Origin: Planctomycetota bacterium
Lineage (GTDB): Bacteria; Planctomycetota; MHYJ01; WSZJ01; JACPWG01
Assembly: GCA_016197205.1 (NCBI GenBank)
Contig: JACPWG010000055.1
Location: 1-52,806 of the forward strand
Length of the DNA stretch: 52,806 nucleotides
Direction of reading: 5' to 3'
Positions within the stretch are counted from its first letter, which is position 1, and each line of letters opens with the position of its first letter. Below the pieces are notes generated by a model. That model saw nothing but the letters and a program-made list of their open reading frames with translations, was not told where the DNA came from and did no database searches. Position numbers and translations under genes: made by a program. Positions 43,301-51,089 of the stretch are shown here, piece after piece.

Positions 43301-45895
43301 GAGCTGTCGGGCGCCGACCTCTCGGAGTGTGACTGGAGCGGCGCGGACTTTCAGGCGGCAGGCCTCGAACGGGCGAACCTGCGCGGCGCCGGACTGACCG
43401 GCGCACGCCTCGAGGGCGCACGCTTGGGCTTCGCCGAGCTCGAAGGGGCGGAGCTTGACCGTGCGTCAGCGGTGGGAGCGGACTTGCACCACGCGAATCT
43501 GCGACGCGTGAAGGCGTCCGAGGCGCAGTTCGACAAGGCAATTCTGCACGGCGCCTGCCTCGCGGACGCGGAGCTTGCGCGTGCGACCTTCCACTCGGCC
43601 GACCTGGACGGGACCGGCTTCGCTCGGGCCCGGGTGGACCCGGAGCAGCTTCGCGCCGGCCGAAGCCTGGGTGGGGAGGACGGCGATCGTCAATTGAAGG
43701 AACCCACCCCGACGGTGCAACTCGGGCATGAGGGGCGGATCGAGGCCCTGGCGTTTTCGCGGGATGGCAGACGACTGGCGTCCGCTGGGTGGGACCAGAC
43801 CGTTCGAATCTGGGATGCGACGAACGGAGTCCTGCTCCGTGTGCTCGCGGGGCACACGCAACGAGTAACGGCCGTTGACTTCAGCGGCGACGGGGTCCTC
43901 GCCACCGGTTCGCCGGATCAGACCGTACGGATCTGGGACGCCCGAACTGGGCGTGTGATCCATGTCCTCGATGGGCATAGAGTGCCGGTAGGAGCCGTCC
44001 GATTCGGGCGGGACTCCGAGCGCCTGTTCGTGGGTTTCGAGGATGGAACGATCCGTGCCTGGGAAGTCGCAAATTGGCGCCCGGCATGGAAGACCAAGGC
44101 GCACGATCGTTGCATTCAGTGCCTGGAGTTGGATCCCACTGGAGCACGCCTCGCCTCGGGAGGGGAAGACGGTTGCGTCCGGGTGTGGAACTCGTCCGAT
44201 GGCAGGTTGCTGGCGGAAAGTGAGAAGTTGTCGGACGCCTCGGTGTCAGGTGTATGCTGGAAACCGGATGGAGCAGCATTCGCCGCGGCTCTAGGGTCGC
44301 GCGGCGTCGAAATCTGGGACGCGGAATCTGGAAAATCGGTGCTGGCACAGCGCGGTGAACTGCCGGTGAGCGATGTCGCGCTCGTACAGGACGCGCCCCT
44401 CGCGGTGCTCTCGGGCTGCTTTGGCCTGATGTTGCTGCCGCTCGATCGGGATCCTGGACCCACCAGAGACATGTACTTGTACCAGCGGAGTGCTTGCTCC
44501 CGTCTCTCCCCCGACTCGAAGTGGGCGGCGTTGGGTACGGAGAACGGCGGAATTCTTGTCATCAGCATCCCCTTCAGCCGCCCGAGGTGGGAGTGTTTGG
44601 AACGCGCTGATTGTGTTGCATCTCTGGCAGTCTCCCCGGACGGTGATTCGGTCGTCACGCGCGGGGAACCCGGAGCCATCCAAGTCTGGGATTGTCGGAC
44701 CGGCGTACAGGTAGCTGAGCATCCGGTGAGCGCGACGGAAGGCGCCATCGTGCTGAGCGATCGGGCCGGATACCGAGCACTGCGCGGTCCCCGCCGAAAC
44801 GGTCTGCCGATCCTCGACCTGGCGACGCGAACCTTGCTTCGATCCACTGCGCGCCCTGATCCACTCGGCAGCCTTGCCGTGTCCACGGATGGCGAGTGGA
44901 TGGCTTGGTGTGAATTGAAGCGCGAGGTCTACGTTCGCCGACTGTCGGGGGACCGCGAAACGCGGAGGATCAAGCTGGACCACGATGAACAGATCCACGC
45001 CCTGGCCTTCTCGACCGATGGCGCTCGCCTCTTCTGCGGGACGATCGAGGGGTCGGTCTCGGTGCTCGACCTCTCCAACGACAAGTGGATTGCGCACTTT
45101 GAGCTTCACGCCGGACGGCGCGTGAACTCCATCGCCCTGTCGGCCGATGGCCGTCGCCTCCTCACGACCGCGTCGTGCGGCGAAGTCCACGTGTCGGATG
45201 CAGCCGATGGGCGACTGCTCCTTGATCTTGTAGGACATCAACGGGCCGTACTGCGCTCTGTGTATTCGCCGGACGACCGGATGATCGCGACGGCCTCCGC
45301 CGACTTGACCGTGCGGCTGTGGGACGCGCGCAGCGGCCGCCAAATTCACGTCTACGCCGGACACGCGGGCCCCGTGAGGGATGTCGCCTTCTTGCCCGGC
45401 GGGGACTCCTTGGCGTCGATCACACTCGATGGGATGGTGTATGTCTGGCGCTACCCCCCGCAGGCTTCCGCCGGCGTGTCGCCGGCGGAAAGCCCAGATC
45501 CTCCAGACTTGCTCATGCGGCTGATCGCGCCGGAGCGCGGGGCCTGGCTCGCCCTCCTCCCTGGAAATCGTTTCCGCGGGAACCCGCAGGGCCTCGCGCG
45601 CCTCGCGCTCGTCGACGGTTTCGCGACCTACGAAGCTCGCGACTTTCCGGAGCTGCACGCGCCCGTTCCCGGACCCGCGTCCCATCGCGAGCATGCGTCG
45701 GACAAGCGCGCGCGCGCTGGGGCCGCCGCCCGCCGAGCCGAGGCGAGTGCGCTCGCGGCACTCTCGGACGAGGAGGCCCTTCGGCAAGTCGAGGAGCTGC
45801 ATTCGGCGCAGGGGCTGGATGCCCCTCCGGCCAAGGCGCCGGATCCCACCCTGCCGGCGGCGCTGCAGAGGCGATTGAGGCGAAGGCCAAAGTGA
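40322..45895 (+). CDS. Nuclease-NACHT-pentapeptide-WD40 STAND protein
   Basis: This 1857-residue protein has five parts. (1) N-terminal ~170 residues, unassigned. (2) A restriction-endonuclease-like domain around 180-300 with VDGTFLLDGEVYLLEAKW; D225 and E238-A-K240 fit a PD-(D/E)XK site. (3) A NACHT NTPase: Walker A GDYGVGKT (544-551), Walker B ALIFDGFDE (624-632) and ARVLITCRTHYF as sensor. (4) Pentapeptide repeats of the A(D/N)LxG type (about 988-1100). (5) WD40 repeats (about 1130-1715), for example LASAGWDQTVRIWDA, and a helical tail. This is the layout of STAND immune proteins: effector, oligomerising NTPase, sensor. Activation by an unknown phage or cell trigger, then DNA cutting, is inferred. 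The next gene overlaps it by GTGA. Confidence 0.9.
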   Translation: MHDDTRSERNAVADPDVPDAKKGEEARNALGELATAAGTAPADRKRLLRLTELLDPDGACAQVRVLQELFGSSRTRSRQADAFRHFRQRVNELAARSSSRVRLGIPDDGRENQTLRSKRICVRLEASAGTGRGANQVLQLLAQRGQASPDSRYPPSAFQPPEAYDESPVDTRAELARLRARFDAIGKNPDRERAGYDFEGFLARLFLLFQLRPMGSYRVVGAQVDGTFLLDGEVYLLEAKWQREKTAGKELAWLCDKVETMSRDTRGLFVSMGGFSANAEAHFRKKPRSIVWVDADDVRAVLDGRLPLDTLLRAKWRWLASHGKPYLRVAKLLQDSELLESSRRLDDLQSELPAGDLAGGVRRLVERNGISVVPAAGRAGGRTNAEIFTLYLPGADGHVAGRGAPPAASLRLGVWDGPPDERLAVRCIEAWGECPDFLVVREALRPAPPPEGCRNLAEPVEGDEGRSRPLPPTVLWAELPVRLAAWRGLGPAAGRLLAPDARYPTDQWVPPEIRTGADPPRDACATLLEWLHGEAEPPLAVVLGDYGVGKTFLARTLAARALGDFQAGQGERVPVYLDLRLLAGAGPDGSASLIHLLERLLTRIGLPAGVASSVVELAQVGRVALIFDGFDEQAAHLHPRDAAALWRELTAPARDRARVLITCRTHYFADERSERERILGEGAYLARNAPAPGTARILHLLPFDGPRIQSYLEHALGPADAGPFWGILRGIHDLADLAARPVLLGLLVKLKRQVETLAGRGRRVGAGELYELLVQAWLRRDEEKSYLEDRDKLLLMEGLARELWRRRQPSLEVERLDEAVRERVRAAFGAVTPDTLQISVADVRTATFLARDAAGRFSFQHRSFLEFFVARGLVGDLRAGRGAPLALPLLSSEVAGFALDLVFMQPGEKSREEIETVRQGVEKCLHAATRSDDAEALLGKANAAVLAAAWARRARAERHVPTRSGAGVVRDAQSGLAPADRLPRTSGVRLDGTELSGADLSECDWSGADFQAAGLERANLRGAGLTGARLEGARLGFAELEGAELDRASAVGADLHHANLRRVKASEAQFDKAILHGACLADAELARATFHSADLDGTGFARARVDPEQLRAGRSLGGEDGDRQLKEPTPTVQLGHEGRIEALAFSRDGRRLASAGWDQTVRIWDATNGVLLRVLAGHTQRVTAVDFSGDGVLATGSPDQTVRIWDARTGRVIHVLDGHRVPVGAVRFGRDSERLFVGFEDGTIRAWEVANWRPAWKTKAHDRCIQCLELDPTGARLASGGEDGCVRVWNSSDGRLLAESEKLSDASVSGVCWKPDGAAFAAALGSRGVEIWDAESGKSVLAQRGELPVSDVALVQDAPLAVLSGCFGLMLLPLDRDPGPTRDMYLYQRSACSRLSPDSKWAALGTENGGILVISIPFSRPRWECLERADCVASLAVSPDGDSVVTRGEPGAIQVWDCRTGVQVAEHPVSATEGAIVLSDRAGYRALRGPRRNGLPILDLATRTLLRSTARPDPLGSLAVSTDGEWMAWCELKREVYVRRLSGDRETRRIKLDHDEQIHALAFSTDGARLFCGTIEGSVSVLDLSNDKWIAHFELHAGRRVNSIALSADGRRLLTTASCGEVHVSDAADGRLLLDLVGHQRAVLRSVYSPDDRMIATASADLTVRLWDARSGRQIHVYAGHAGPVRDVAFLPGGDSLASITLDGMVYVWRYPPQASAGVSPAESPDPPDLLMRLIAPERGAWLALLPGNRFRGNPQGLARLALVDGFATYEARDFPELHAPVPGPASHREHASDKRARAGAAARRAEASALAALSDEEALRQVEELHSAQGLDAPPAKAPDPTLPAALQRRLRRRPK

Positions 45896-46455
45896 AAGCC
45901 CCCCTGGGTGAATTCGTCCGAGATACCCTCGCCGTCCTCGACGCGGCGCAAGTCCCCCATTTCGTCTACGGCGGCGTCGCCGCCGCGGTGTGGGGGATGC
46001 CTCGCGAGACCCAGGACGTCGACATCGTCCTCTGTCTGGCCGACGACCGGCTGGTGCAGGTGCTCGCGGCCTTCCGCAAAGCCCGCTACCGGATCCAGGA
46101 GGATGCTGACCGGACCTTCGCCATCGACGGCTGGACGCGCATCTGGCGGCGAGGCCGCTGGGCGGATCTCCATAGAGCGGTCGATGCTCTCGACAACTCC
46201 GCGTTCGCCCGGCGGCGATCGGTTCGACTCTTCGACTGCGACGTGCCCCTGGCCGCACCCGAGGACTTGGTGCTCTACAAACTGATGGCCTACCGACCAC
46301 GTGATCTGGACGATGTCGAGCGGATTTTGATCCGTCAGCGCCCAACCCTGGACCTTGCCTATCTTCGGCGCTGGGCGGACGAGATCGCACGCAATCCGGA
46401 CGATTGCCTCGTCCCATCAAGGCTCCACATGATGCTCGAGCGACTCTATCGCTGA
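45892..46455 (+). CDS. Nucleotidyltransferase-fold protein coupled to the NACHT gene
   Basis: This 187-residue protein begins at GTG 45892, overlapping the stop of the NACHT gene, with GGCGAAGG upstream. Near residue 25, YGGVAAAVWGMPRETQDVDI fits the G(G/S)xA(...)T.D(V/I)D pattern of minimal nucleotidyltransferases, as in DUF6036 or AbiEii-like proteins; two acidic residues of the metal site lie in DVDIV. A later segment (LAAPEDLVLYKLMAYRPRD) is common in that group. It may modify a molecule or the NACHT partner; neither is shown. Its tight coupling suggests the two genes move and work together. Confidence 0.75.
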   Translation: MKAPLGEFVRDTLAVLDAAQVPHFVYGGVAAAVWGMPRETQDVDIVLCLADDRLVQVLAAFRKARYRIQEDADRTFAIDGWTRIWRRGRWADLHRAVDALDNSAFARRRSVRLFDCDVPLAAPEDLVLYKLMAYRPRDLDDVERILIRQRPTLDLAYLRRWADEIARNPDDCLVPSRLHMMLERLYR

Positions 46456-46576
46456 CGCGGCGAGCGTGCGGCAGGGGCGCGCCAGGACCGCCGGAGTTGT
46501 CGCTTGTCCGCCACGCGGACTCCAGGTTACAATCCAGACACGGCGCCCGAAGGCGCCTCCGGACGGGAGCAGCGGC

Positions 46577-48181
46577 ATGAACGTGACCGAGGAGGCAAAA
46601 AAAATCGCGTCTGAGCTGACGCTGCGGCAGCTCGTCGGCCAGCTCGTCGTCGCGCCGTTCACAGGGAAGCACGAGTCCGCGGGCCGCTTCGAGCCGGACC
46701 GGGTCAAGGAAGCCATCGAGCGCGGGGAGGTCGGCGGGCTGATTCTCTTCGGCGGCGACGTCTTCGAGACCCCGCTCGTCATCAATTCGCTGCAGCGGCT
46801 CTCGCGCCTGCCGCTCCTCGTGTCCTCCGACCTGGAGTGCGGCGCCGGGATGCAGGTCCGCGGCGCGACGCGCTTCACGAACAACATGGCCCTCGGCGCC
46901 GCGGACAGCGCGGAGCTGGCGCGCGCGATGGGGCGGGCCACGGCCGTGCAGGCGCGGGCGCTCGGCATCCACGTGGTCCTCGCGCCGGTGCTCGACGTGC
47001 AGACGGAGCCGGCGAACCCCATCGTCAACACGCGGGCCTTCGGGGAGGACCCGGCGCGCGTCGCTCGGCTCGGCGCGGCGTTCGTCGCCGGTTGCCTCGC
47101 GGGCGAGGCGCTCCCGACGGCGAAGCACTTCCCCGGACACGGGGCCACGACCGTCGACAGCCACCTCAAGCTCCCGACCGCCGACCGCAGCCTCGCGGAC
47201 CTCGAGCGGACGGAGCTGGTTCCTTTCCGCGCGGCGATCGCGGCGGGCGTGCCGGCGGTCATGCTCGGACACATCCGCTTCCCGGCGATCGACCCGGACC
47301 TCCCCGCCTCGCTCTCGCCCCCGGTGATCACCGGCCTGTTGCGGGAGCGGCTCGGCTTCGGCGGCCTGATCATGACCGACGCGCTCATGATGGGCGCGAT
47401 CGTGGAGGAGTTCCCGGAGGAGGAGGCCGTGGTGCTGGCGCTGAAGGCGGGGAACGACCTCCTGCTCTATCCCCAGCGGCCGATCGAGTCGATCGACGCG
47501 GTGCTGCGGGCGGTGGAGTGGGGGGACCTTCCGGCAGAGCGCGTCCGGGCGTCGGCGGAGCGGGTGCTCCAGGCAAAGCTCGGGTTGGGGCTCTTCGCGG
47601 AGCGGACGGTGCGGATCCTGGAGGCGGAGACGCCGCTCTTCGAATCCGGGCACGAGGCCCTTTCGAGCCGCATCGCCGCGGAGTCGATTTCGCTCGTGCG
47701 CGACCGCGCGGGGCTCTTGCCGCTGGGGCAATGGGCCGGCCGCCGGATCCTGTGCGTGTCGGTGGAGGACGAGCTGCGCAGTGACGGCGCGGTGCGATTC
47801 GGCGAGCTGCTCGCGGAGGAGCTGCGCACCACGCAGCGCTTTCGCGTGGACGACACGACCGAGCCCGCGGCCCTTGCGCGCCTGCGGGAGGAGATCGACC
47901 GGGACACGATCCTGGTGCTGCCGATCTTTTGCAGGGTGCGCGGCTTCAAGGGGCGCGCGGGTCTCGCGGAGAACCTCGCGCGCTGGGTCGCGTCGCTGCC
48001 GGAGCGGACGCCGTCGATCGTGCTCGCGTCCTTCGGGACCCCGTACCTGCTCGGCCAGCTCCCGGACGTGCCCGCGTACCTGTGCGCCTATTCGGACTGC
48101 GAGGCGAGCGTGGAGGCGGCGGCACGGGCGCTCTTGGGGAAGGCGGAGGCGCGGGGGCGGCTGCCGGTGACGCTGGGGTGA
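46577..48181 (+). CDS. nagZ: Beta-N-acetylhexosaminidase (NagZ, GH3)
   Basis: This 534-residue protein is a family 3 glycoside hydrolase of the NagZ type, which releases GlcNAc from muropeptides and yields anhydroMurNAc products for AnmK. Key sites are SDLECGAGMQ, KHFPGHGATTVDSHLKLP (the Asp-His acid/base loop) and LIMTDALMMGAI (nucleophile Asp). At 534 residues it has a second C-terminal domain, unlike the ~340-residue enterobacterial NagZ. I see no signal peptide, so it is probably cytoplasmic. The ATG at 46577 has GGGAG upstream and is preferred to the longer frame from 46466. The defence cassette separates it from anmK. Confidence 0.92.
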   Translation: MNVTEEAKKIASELTLRQLVGQLVVAPFTGKHESAGRFEPDRVKEAIERGEVGGLILFGGDVFETPLVINSLQRLSRLPLLVSSDLECGAGMQVRGATRFTNNMALGAADSAELARAMGRATAVQARALGIHVVLAPVLDVQTEPANPIVNTRAFGEDPARVARLGAAFVAGCLAGEALPTAKHFPGHGATTVDSHLKLPTADRSLADLERTELVPFRAAIAAGVPAVMLGHIRFPAIDPDLPASLSPPVITGLLRERLGFGGLIMTDALMMGAIVEEFPEEEAVVLALKAGNDLLLYPQRPIESIDAVLRAVEWGDLPAERVRASAERVLQAKLGLGLFAERTVRILEAETPLFESGHEALSSRIAAESISLVRDRAGLLPLGQWAGRRILCVSVEDELRSDGAVRFGELLAEELRTTQRFRVDDTTEPAALARLREEIDRDTILVLPIFCRVRGFKGRAGLAENLARWVASLPERTPSIVLASFGTPYLLGQLPDVPAYLCAYSDCEASVEAAARALLGKAEARGRLPVTLG

Positions 48182-48190
48182 GGGGCGCCG

Positions 48191-48211
48191 CGAACCCGGA
48201 CGACGGGTTCG
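48191..48211. terminator. Hairpin between convergent nagZ and hepT
   Basis: A perfect 8-bp stem with a 5-nt loop (CGAACCCG-GACGA-CGGGTTCG) lies 10 bp after the nagZ stop and 14 bp from the hepT stop. It could end transcription in both directions. Only a short T run follows (ACTTTGC), so it is not a textbook rho-independent terminator. Confidence 0.45.
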
Positions 48212-48224
48212 ACTTTGCATGCGG

Positions 48225-48614
48225 CTACCGACCCTGGGAACTCGGCGGATCGGCGGGTGGGGGGGCTGCGGGCTCGGGAAATTCCCTGTCCAGGATCGCG
48301 TCGACTTGGCGACGCAATTCGGGCAATTCCCGTGTGGCCGACACCCAGACGATCGCCCAATCGACGGCGAAGTAGGCGTGTACGGCGATGTTCCGGAATG
48401 CGACGATGTCCCGCCAGGGGACGTGGGGGTGCCGCTCCCGGAGCTCGGGGCTGAGGCGGGTTGCTGCCTCCCCGACGATCGTCAGTTTGTGCAAGACCGC
48501 GCTGCGCAACAAGTCGTCGCCGACAAACTCCACTTGCGTCTTGCCTCTGACGAAGCCCTCCACGCTCTTCGCGGCCTCGATCACATCGAACAGGTAGAGC
48601 CGATCACGCCGCAT
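48225..48614 (-). CDS. hepT: HepT-type HEPN toxin
   Basis: This 129-residue protein has the DUF86/HepT fold signature, with FRNIAVHAYFAVDW carrying R-X4-H-X-Y. In known systems the Arg and His form an RNase active site, and the Tyr is modified (AMPylated) by the partner MntA to neutralise the toxin. It overlaps the mntA stop by 11 bp, so the two are translated together. The pair is usually a toxin-antitoxin or abortive-infection module. Confidence 0.88.
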   Translation of the reverse strand: MRRDRLYLFDVIEAAKSVEGFVRGKTQVEFVGDDLLRSAVLHKLTIVGEAATRLSPELRERHPHVPWRDIVAFRNIAVHAYFAVDWAIVWVSATRELPELRRQVDAILDREFPEPAAPPPADPPSSQGR

Positions 48615-48909
48615 ACAGGACCCTTGCCTGCGCGAGAATTTCGTCGCGGATCATCGACTTCAGGCCGGCCTTGGGCACCAGGTCCACACGGCGGCCGAGG
48701 AGCAGGGCGAGCTCGGCTTGCAGGGCCAGGAGTGTCAGGAGGCCCACTTCGAAGCCCGAGTGAAACTCGACGAGCAGGTCCACATCGCTTTCGTCTCCGA
48801 AGTCGGGCCCCAGGGCGGAGCCGAAAAGGGCCAGCTCGCGAACGTGGTGCCGGCGGCAGAGCTCCGCGAGTGCGACGGGATGGAGATCCAAGCAGGGTCG
48901 GTCGCTCAT
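48604..48909 (-). CDS. mntA: MntA-type nucleotidyltransferase antitoxin
   Basis: This 101-residue protein is a minimal nucleotidyltransferase. ALFGSALGPDFGDESDVD followed by LLVEF is the GS...S-D-x-D signature with the metal-binding aspartates. In known MntA-HepT pairs it blocks the HEPN toxin by adding AMP to its tyrosine. It is placed first, and its stop overlaps the hepT start. The ATG at 48909 is chosen; ATG 48924 would add five residues. Confidence 0.88.
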   Translation of the reverse strand: MSDRPCLDLHPVALAELCRRHHVRELALFGSALGPDFGDESDVDLLVEFHSGFEVGLLTLLALQAELALLLGRRVDLVPKAGLKSMIRDEILAQARVLYAA

Positions 48910-49838
48910 CGAACGCGCTCGCACGCAATGGGGGCCGGTTTCGAAGACGATACGGGCTCCTGCCTAGTGGCGAGACGAGCGTTTGGGTGATTCCGGATTT
49001 GTGCCTCGTTGCTTGCTCGGTTCGGCGAGGAGGCTCCGGGGGAAGCCTCCACATCCATTGTAGCCGCCGAGGGGGTCCGTCCAAACGAAATCTTTTCGAG
49101 CCACGGCCATGGGATTCCCCGGAACCGCTGCGCGGTGAGCGCGAAGGTTTCGGGAAAATCCCCTCCCTCCTCCTCCCGCGCAGCGGACGGGGCCGGGGTG
49201 GTGGCTGACCGCGACGGCAGCACGCATGATCGACCCTCGTTGTGGGCCTCGGCCGCGGTATCGGTGCTCCCAAGTTACGCTCACAGGCAGGTGGAGGAGT
49301 CCAGCCTGCCGTCACCCCCCGCACAGCGGTACGGCGGTGCCTTGCCGGCTGCCGGCGAGGCACGGGGGAGGAAGATCCTCAGCCGCAAATTGCCGCGTTG
49401 GAAACGTGGTGCGGGACGTCGGGCAGTAAGACGCATGCCAGTTGGAGAGCAAGGCCCCGGCGGGCCCTACAGGCAAGCAGCAAATCGTACGTGTCCCCGA
49501 TTTCTCGTGTCCCCGATTTCTGCGCGATTTCTGTCCCCGATTTCCATTGAAGTCTCCCTCCACTCTTGATCGTGACCGAGCCGGGCGCCACGCTGGGCTT
49601 CCCTCCTGTCGTTCGTCGGCCGGCGTTTGCCCTGGCCCCGAACCCTGCCGGCGACACATTCCTATTCGTAACACCGTTACGAACGGCAACGGACGGGTTC
49701 CCAGGCACCAACGAATGAAGACCATTACCCGCTGTCTACAGCCGAGTTACGTCGACTCTGCCGACGGCGGGCCCGGCACACCTGTTGCTACGCGCTAATC
49801 ATACGATTCAACTGAATCACTCTATTACGGAGAAGCAT
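48910..49838. other. 929-bp gene-poor stretch with short repeats and an inverted repeat
   Basis: I find no convincing gene. Three copies of GTCCCCGATTTC occur at 49493, 49509 and 49533. The 16-mer CGAACCCTGCCGGCGA near 49639 also occurs near 22405. A perfect inverted repeat lies at 49665-49683. The stretch separates the toxin-antitoxin pair from the pilin-like gene and may contain remnants of mobile sequence. Confidence 0.5.
49665..49683. promoter_or_regulatory. Perfect inverted repeat upstream of the pilin-like gene
   Basis: TTCGTAAC-ACC-GTTACGAA is an 8-bp perfect dyad with a 3-bp centre, about 155 bp before the pilin-like start. It is AT-richer than its surroundings and could be an operator for a dimeric regulator. 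No regulator gene is nearby, so this is a guess from symmetry alone. Confidence 0.3.
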
Positions 49839-50678
49839 ATGAGAATCCCATCCGGCACGCGCCGCGGCACCGCCCTCCCCGAGTACGTCATCCTCGTTTC
49901 ACTCGTCGCCGTCGGCGTGCTCGGCTGCCTGACCGCCTACGGTCGAGCGGTCGCGCGCCGCTACCAGGGGGCGTTCACCGCCCTCCAGGGCACGACACCC
50001 GCCAAGCCGGAAAGGCCGGGCATCCACGGAGAGGAGAACGATGGCGCCCTCGTTCGCGTTGGGGACAAAAAAAATCACGTGGACCTCGGCCACTACACCT
50101 ACGAATACGACGCAGCCGCAACGCCGGGAGTCGCGGGTGGCGGATACGCAAACGGCGAATTCAACACGCTGGAGTTTCGGCACGAGGAAGAGGTGGGCGC
50201 GATCGGCCGGTTCCGCTTCTCCAAAGGCGAGCAAATCGACATTGGAAACGTGTCGGGGGGCGGGGGTGCCTACGCGGAGAACTCCGACGACATACTGGTC
50301 GTCAAGGTGAAGACGCCGGGAGTGGGAGTGTCCGCAATCAAGGGCGAGAAGTTCCGCAAGATGACCGTACGAGACGGCGATCGCCAGCTCGACGTCGAAG
50401 GCGCGACGACCTTTGAGGGTGGAGGGGCCGGGTTCTCTCTGCCGGTCAACGTCGGGGGCAAGCTGGTCGGGAACAAGCGGACCGGCGAGGCCGAGCTCCA
50501 AGTCGAAGTGAGCGCGGATCCCGTCAAGACCGGACTGATCGCGACGGGTACGGGGGCGGCGGTCTTCGGTGGCCCCCCCGGAGCGCTGCTCGGCCTGGGA
50601 CTCATCGTCCTCGGCTTCCTGCTGAAGAGCTCCTCCGTTGGATTCAAAGGGCGGGTGCACGTGGGCAAGGCCAAGTAG
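49839..50678 (+). CDS. Large Flp-type pilin-like protein with a second membrane helix
   Basis: This 279-residue protein starts like a Flp/Tad prepilin: RRG then TALPEYVILVSLVAVGVLG, with Glu and Tyr at positions 5 and 6 after the glycine, where prepilin peptidase cuts. Normal Flp pilins are about 50-70 residues; here a ~190-residue globular part follows and then a second hydrophobic helix (GALLGLGLIVLGFLL). It could be a pseudopilin or minor component of a Tad-like system, but no Tad genes are in the window. The ATG at 49839 has GGAG six bases upstream. Confidence 0.65.
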   Translation: MRIPSGTRRGTALPEYVILVSLVAVGVLGCLTAYGRAVARRYQGAFTALQGTTPAKPERPGIHGEENDGALVRVGDKKNHVDLGHYTYEYDAAATPGVAGGGYANGEFNTLEFRHEEEVGAIGRFRFSKGEQIDIGNVSGGGGAYAENSDDILVVKVKTPGVGVSAIKGEKFRKMTVRDGDRQLDVEGATTFEGGGAGFSLPVNVGGKLVGNKRTGEAELQVEVSADPVKTGLIATGTGAAVFGGPPGALLGLGLIVLGFLLKSSSVGFKGRVHVGKAK

Positions 50679-51089
50679 GCGGGCCCCATGGACTGGCGTG
50701 GCTCGCTGTCCCCGCGTGGGGCGAGGCGTGGGTCCAATCAACCGACGACTTCAGACGCATGGTTCGACGCGAGGTTGGAGGCTGTTGTTTTTTCAACAGG
50801 CCGAACTGAAGCTAAAATCGATCTCTCCGTGCGTTGCCGGCAATTGTTGCCGGTAGAGGAGGGCTGACTCAGCGCCCGGCCTCTGCGTCTCCGCGTCTCT
50901 GTGCAAAAGTCCCGCGTTCGACCCACACGGCCGGTCCGAATTTCAAATTGCAAAAGGTCAAAGTTCAAAGTTGAAATTTTGCCCGCGGCTGGTTGGGACG
51001 CGGCGCCATGATCCAGCCACTTGCCGTCCTCGGTCGCGTTTGGCCTTTGTTCGGGTCGTTGCTATTTTTCGGTACACTCCCCCATTCCC
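50679..51089. other. Intergenic region with a dispersed repeat and AT-rich tract
   Basis: No gene is supported in these 411 bp. It contains copy A of the ~150-bp repeat (50787-50934) and, directly after it, an AT-rich tract with AAAGTTCAAAGTTGAAA (about 50938-50980). Confidence 0.6.
50787..50934 (+). repeat. ~150-bp dispersed repeat, copy A
   Basis: This matches the reverse complement of 38926-39077 over its whole length at roughly 80 percent by eye; the most conserved part is CCCGGCCTCTGCGTCTCC. Copies in opposite orientation 12 kb apart suggest a small mobile or REP-family element without coding capacity. Confidence 0.85.

Noticed and set aside
44291..48220. 1309-codon - strand frame
   Set aside because: It lies opposite the WD40 region, the nucleotidyltransferase gene and nagZ, all of which have clear family motifs.
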